Assembly (NCBI GenBank): GCA_966250385.1
Contig: CBINHC010000009.1
Coordinates: 1-64,000, forward strand
DNA from: DASWTL01 sp966250385
GTDB taxonomy: Bacteria; Bacteroidota; Bacteroidia; Sphingobacteriales; Sphingobacteriaceae
DNA length: 64,000 nucleotides
Reading direction: 5' to 3'
Below, in pieces: positions 60,724 through 64,000 of the stretch. Numbering within the stretch: the stretch's first letter is position 1; the number at the start of each line of letters is the position of its first letter. The notes beneath the pieces are model-generated. The model was given only the letters and a program-made list of their open reading frames with translations. It searched no databases and had not been told where the DNA came from. A program made the position numbers and the translations under genes.

Positions 60724-61499
60724 TGAAGAAACTAATTTACGGCCTGGCGGCCATCCTGATCCTGTCTTCAGACCCTGCGGCCGCGCAATACGCACGCTTC
60801 CCGGCGTCCGGTATCATTGAATATGAGAAGACCATCAATATGTATGCGCTGATCCAGAAAAAGTTCACCAACGAGACCCAGTCATTCTACCGGCAGGCTT
60901 TCGAAAACTACAAAAAAAACCAGCCCCGGTTCACGAAGGTGAAGAGCAGCCTGTCATTCAGTGGAAACAAGACCCAGTTCACGCCGATCTCTGCGCCCGA
61001 GGGTCCTTCAAACCTCTTCATCGATGAACCGGCAGCAAACCAGCCCAACACCGTACACACCGACCTCAACACGGGCACCAGCATCACGCAGAAATCCGTT
61101 TTCGAGGAAACGTTCCTGGTCCGTGACAGTGTCCGGGCAATTACCTGGAAGATCACGGACGAAACCCGCGAAATTGCCGGCTATCAGTGCAGAAGAGCCA
61201 ATGCCATCATTATGGATTCCATATACGTAGTTGCTTTTTATACAGACAGGATCCCGGTCTCGGGCGGGCCGGAATCATTTACGGGTCTGCCGGGTATGAT
61301 CCTTGGTGTGGCGCTTCCGCATGAGCATGTTACCTGGTTTGCGACCAAAGTGACCGATACCCCCGTAGAACAGGCCGCCCTCAATCCGCCCAAAAAAGGT
61401 AAACAGACGGATGTTAAAGGGCTGACCGAGATATTAAAGAGCGCTATGGACCAGCGGGGAAATTACGGACAGGGCTATATGAAAGCACTGCTGCTGTGA
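60723..61499 (+). CDS. GLPGLI family secreted protein
   Basis: A 258-residue exported protein (signal peptide 1-21). FTGLPGMILGVALPHEH is the defining GLPGLI motif, and EIAGYQCRRANA with a conserved Cys precedes it. Members are Bacteroidota-specific and often encoded beside TonB receptors or small peptides; their role is unknown. Its start overlaps the stop of the 33-residue frame. Confidence 0.9.
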   Translation: MKKLIYGLAAILILSSDPAAAQYARFPASGIIEYEKTINMYALIQKKFTNETQSFYRQAFENYKKNQPRFTKVKSSLSFSGNKTQFTPISAPEGPSNLFIDEPAANQPNTVHTDLNTGTSITQKSVFEETFLVRDSVRAITWKITDETREIAGYQCRRANAIIMDSIYVVAFYTDRIPVSGGPESFTGLPGMILGVALPHEHVTWFATKVTDTPVEQAALNPPKKGKQTDVKGLTEILKSAMDQRGNYGQGYMKALLL

Positions 61500-61545
61500 T
61501 GATTCTCTTCATAACCTGACAAATTGCGAACTAACCCTAAGACTT

Positions 61546-62220
61546 ATGATACACACGTTACGATTACCTGCAGCACTGATCCTGATTGCTCTCGGCTCCT
61601 CCTGTACCCGGCCTTCCGGTCTGAAAGAAACAGACAGTAAAGGAACACACAGGGAGGCAGCAGACACAAAAAAGACAGGCAAAAGAGAGACGGCTTCCGA
61701 AACAGGTGCTGTCCAGCATTGGGTTTTCAGCAAAACTAACGGATCCCGGCTGGAGTTCACGAACGGAAAAGGAATCAACACCGGACTGGAGGATCTTCGG
61801 TACATCGGTCAGCTCAGCAACGGCAATAGAGCGCCCTTTTTATTATACGCCGGCCATAAGGCAAAAGACAGTACCGATTCCCGGCACATCTACATATACA
61901 GCCCGGATCAGCCGCTATCCGATAAACTGGTACGGTACATTTTTCCAGGTACGTTTAAAGCCAACGGCAGGCTCAGCTCCCGTTCCCGGGCCTTTTTGGG
62001 CCAGGTCCTTGATGACCGTGAAGGTCTGCTTTACTACCAGGAACAATTCCTGGACGATAACTCTACCCAGAAGACTGCATTTTCAGTATCGGTGGACAAC
62101 GGGCATTTGAAACACACTTTACTACGCGATACCGCCAAGATCCGGGAAACACTCCGGCTGCTGAAGGAAGGAAAATGTACCGAACTTGAAAGTGTAAACG
62201 TATCGGCCACGATTCCGTGA
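61546..62220 (+). CDS. Hypothetical lipoprotein
   Basis: A 224-residue protein with a lipobox (GSSC, Cys20) after MIHTLRLPAALILIAL. A charged linker (about 25-52, Lys/Glu/Thr-rich) precedes a beta-rich domain with RYIGQLSNGNRAPFLLYAGHKA and LVRYIFPGTFKANGRL. I do not recognise the fold. It follows GLPGLI by 46 bases and probably is co-transcribed. Confidence 0.7.
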   Translation: MIHTLRLPAALILIALGSSCTRPSGLKETDSKGTHREAADTKKTGKRETASETGAVQHWVFSKTNGSRLEFTNGKGINTGLEDLRYIGQLSNGNRAPFLLYAGHKAKDSTDSRHIYIYSPDQPLSDKLVRYIFPGTFKANGRLSSRSRAFLGQVLDDREGLLYYQEQFLDDNSTQKTAFSVSVDNGHLKHTLLRDTAKIRETLRLLKEGKCTELESVNVSATIP

Positions 62221-62240
62221 GGTGCGGTTCGGGGTTTTCC

Positions 62241-62270
62241 AGAGAGCCGTAACCGACCTTACGGCTCTCT
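62241..62270. repeat. Perfect 12-base inverted repeat at a convergent gene end
   Basis: AGAGAGCCGTAA (62241-62252) and TTACGGCTCTCT (62259-62270) pair perfectly around a six-base loop. The right arm is the last codons and stop of the cupin gene. No T-run follows on either strand, so it is not a classical intrinsic terminator. Confidence 0.6.
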
Positions 62271-62624
62271 CAGGGTGACAAACACGGATTTTCGCTCAGC
62301 CGGTTTCAGGTTCCTCGTTTTGTGACCTTTTCCTGTCACATCCTCGACGAGCAATACGTCGCCGGCATCAAATGATCTCTTATCGCCCACGGAGGTTTCA
62401 ATTTCAATGGCGCCGTCCAGCAGGAGAATAAACTGCCGGGCCGGAGCCGTGTGAAAATCATAATCATAAGCAGGAAGGACCTTCCTGAAGATCAGGCTTT
62501 CAACTTCAAACCGGTCCGACAGAAAGCCGATGGGTCCGGCACCGGTCAGGGGGACCCACAGGTCCTCAAACTGGCTATCGCCGGAGGAATCCGAATAGAT
62601 TCGTGTGATTTTGAATTCCTCCAT
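62259..62624 (-). CDS. Cupin-domain protein
   Basis: A 121-residue single-domain cupin (DYDFHTAPARQFILLLDGAIEIETSVGDKRSFDAGDVLLVEDVTGKGHKTR). The His pairs and Glu of the two cupin motifs are partly in place, consistent with binding a metal, although the first motif is degenerate. It follows the MhqD-like gene by eight bases in one operon and may bind or process a small aromatic or carboxylic compound (inference). Confidence 0.82.
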   Translation of the reverse strand: MEEFKITRIYSDSSGDSQFEDLWVPLTGAGPIGFLSDRFEVESLIFRKVLPAYDYDFHTAPARQFILLLDGAIEIETSVGDKRSFDAGDVLLVEDVTGKGHKTRNLKPAERKSVFVTLREP

Positions 62625-62632
62625 AGCAGGTA

Positions 62633-63259
62633 TTATTTCGGGAGAACTTCCCGGTTGGCCAGATCCAGCTCTTCCGCCAGGATCGTATGTGGTCTGCCCG
62701 GATAAATCTTCAGATAAACTTCCGCATGCATTTCCCTCAGGATGCTGACGGTATCCTCCACCCTGGCAACCGGAACATGCGGATCCGGATCACCCGTGGT
62801 AACCAGGACCGGGGTCCCGGCGAAATCCCCCTGATAGGCTGACCGGTCAAGCTGCTCCCCGATCAGGCCACCTGTAAATGCCATGACACCACCATACCGC
62901 CGGCCGTTTCTCGCCGCGTATTCCAGGACCAGACAGGCTCCCTGTGAAAACCCGAGAAAGAAGATGCGTTCGGTTCCTATGCCCTGTTCAAGTACTTCAT
63001 CGACCAGACTGTCCAGCAGATCAAGCGCCGACCCCAGGGCAGGCTGGTTCATCCGGACCGGCGCAAGGAAACTGTGGGGATACCAGGTCTGGCGTTCGGC
63101 GCGCGGGGCCAGGATCGCGGCATCCTCCAGCTGCAGCCGCGGAGCCAGCTGGATAATATCCTCAGGGGTAGCCCCGCGGCCGTGAACCATGATAATGACC
63201 TGCCTGGCGTCCGTTAGCGGTACGCCGGTACTCAGATATGTTTTGCTGTGCGTGTACAT
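62633..63259 (-). CDS. Alpha/beta-hydrolase (phospholipase/carboxylesterase, MhqD-like)
   Basis: A 208-residue hydrolase: IIMVHGRGATPEDIIQLAPRL, nucleophile elbow GFSQGACL (Ser), acid in GDPDPHVP (Asp) and His in YPGRPHTI. It matches the esterase/MhqD group found beside ring-cleaving dioxygenases in quinone and aromatic detoxification. Start at 63259 is one base from the stop of the dioxygenase gene (63261). Confidence 0.88.
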   Translation of the reverse strand: MYTHSKTYLSTGVPLTDARQVIIMVHGRGATPEDIIQLAPRLQLEDAAILAPRAERQTWYPHSFLAPVRMNQPALGSALDLLDSLVDEVLEQGIGTERIFFLGFSQGACLVLEYAARNGRRYGGVMAFTGGLIGEQLDRSAYQGDFAGTPVLVTTGDPDPHVPVARVEDTVSILREMHAEVYLKIYPGRPHTILAEELDLANREVLPK

Positions 63260-63260
63260 G

Positions 63261-64000
63261 TTAATCCAGAACTGGTAAATGACTGGTGATTTCCTCACGC
63301 CGGGCCTCATACTGGGCGGGCAGTTTCAATGCCGAACCAAGCTCCTCGACCCGTTCATCGATGGCAAAGCCGGGATTGTCGGTAGCGATCTCGAACAATA
63401 CGCCGCCCGGTTCCCGGAAATACAGCGAGTAAAAATAGTTCCGGTCGATCTTTTCGGTAATGTGCAGGCCTGCCTCCAGGATCCTGCTTCTGAATTTCAT
63501 CAGGATATCGTCATTCGCTACGCGGAAGGCAACGTGGTGAACGGAACCTCCGGCTACGTGTCCCGCGGCTTCTCCGGGTACCTCCACCACATCCACGATA
63601 TTAGCCTCCCGGGCAGCATCGGTGATAAACCGGTACCGGTTTACGTGCGTTTCCAGCAGGCGGTATCCAAAAATATTGACGAGCACATCGGCCGTAGGCT
63701 GCAGCTTGTTGGTTGTTATGGTCACGCTGTGAAACCCGCGGGTCGCATTTTCTGCTGTGACCTCCGGCGTTACCCACGGTTCCCGCGAATCATTTCCGCC
63801 GGCAATCAGTTCCAGCTTCAGGCCGTCCGGATCCAGAAATGTCAGGTACGGCGTCCCGAATTTTTCCGAAACCTTGTTATAGATGACGTTATGCTTCTCG
63901 AAGCGCTTTAACCAGAAATCAAGACTTCCTTCCGGTACCGAATATCCTATTTCGGTAACCTGCCTGGTTCCCCGCCGGCCGGTCTGAATGTCTTCCCAGG
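63261..64000 (-). CDS. VOC ring-cleaving dioxygenase (MhqO-like), partial
   Basis: 246 codons are visible; the frame runs off the right edge without a start. Two VOC modules are visible in part: GRRGTRQVTEIGYSVPEGSLDFWLKRF and FLDPDGLKLELIAGG in the first, and RGFHSVTITTNKLQPTADVLVNIFGYRL, GGSVHHVAFRVANDD and REPGGVLFEIATD in the second, supplying metal ligands (His, His, Glu). It is the MhqO/MhqA type that cleaves hydroquinone-like rings. An in-frame GTG at 63725 is internal. It starts the MhqO-MhqD-cupin operon. Confidence 0.9.
   Translation of the reverse strand, partial: WEDIQTGRRGTRQVTEIGYSVPEGSLDFWLKRFEKHNVIYNKVSEKFGTPYLTFLDPDGLKLELIAGGNDSREPWVTPEVTAENATRGFHSVTITTNKLQPTADVLVNIFGYRLLETHVNRYRFITDAAREANIVDVVEVPGEAAGHVAGGSVHHVAFRVANDDILMKFRSRILEAGLHITEKIDRNYFYSLYFREPGGVLFEIATDNPGFAIDERVEELGSALKLPAQYEARREEITSHLPVLD

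Noticed and set aside
1..64000. CRISPR arrays, tRNA genes, rRNA genes, insertion sequences
   Set aside because: No regularly spaced repeats, no tRNA T-loop/anticodon arrangement and no transposase domains were found on reading both strands; a dedicated tRNA or CRISPR scan would be the decisive test.

Overview
The window reads as chromosomal DNA of a fairly GC-rich member of the Bacteroidota, most likely near Chitinophagaceae. This is inferred from a SusC/SusD pair, many Bacteroidota-type families (GLPGLI, DUF4142, DUF6520, DUF6965, DUF983, DUF6370, MauE/TlpA pairs, Crp/Fnr proteins without Fe-S cysteines), soluble multi-PAS histidine kinases and a recurring promoter element of the form TAnnTTT(G/A). 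I saw no rRNA, tRNA, CRISPR array or intact insertion sequence.

0-12.5 kb: a lipoprotein cupredoxin, a RimJ/L-type acetyltransferase and a single-domain response regulator lead into a sulfide/persulfide operon (TauE exporter, CstB-like dioxygenase-rhodanese, Cys-rich rhodanese, then DUF983 and TlpA genes). A Crp/Fnr-type palindrome sits at about -42 of its predicted promoter. Two histidine kinases, a decayed alpha/beta hydrolase and a DUF2243 membrane protein follow.

12.5-25 kb: a 3-mercaptopyruvate-type sulfurtransferase precedes a three-gene envelope signalling operon: TonB receptor, YfiR/DUF4154 periplasmic protein, and a CHASE8-HAMP-PAS-PAS histidine kinase. It resembles YfiBNR with the GGDEF output replaced by a histidine kinase and is the strongest candidate for an under-described system. 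Then come DNA-repair and housekeeping genes (AlkB, XthA), a GH79-like hydrolase with an altered NEP motif, and a PHP phosphoesterase.

25-45 kb: a NarL-type regulator; a GlxA-type AraC regulator divergent from three VOC proteins; a BrkB-type membrane protein; a SRAP protein; a possible leaderless small gene; a candidate structured RNA near 35.2-35.4 kb; a compatible-solute transporter whose permease is fused to a binding domain with apparently swapped lobes; a DUF4142-cupredoxin-ECF sigma operon; and a GMC/kinase/Gfo-Idh/NagB amino-sugar operon.

45.7-58.7 kb: a less GC-rich, accessory-looking region with a DUF3945-type mobile-element protein, an alpha-oxoamine synthase-TetR-Crp operon, and a MauE/DUF6520 pair facing a SusC-SusD-TlpA/DUF3738 operon. 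It ends in a 1.2 kb stretch without a convincing gene.

58.7-64 kb: an MFS drug exporter, small membrane and secreted proteins including GLPGLI, and an MhqO-MhqD-cupin operon that runs off the right edge.
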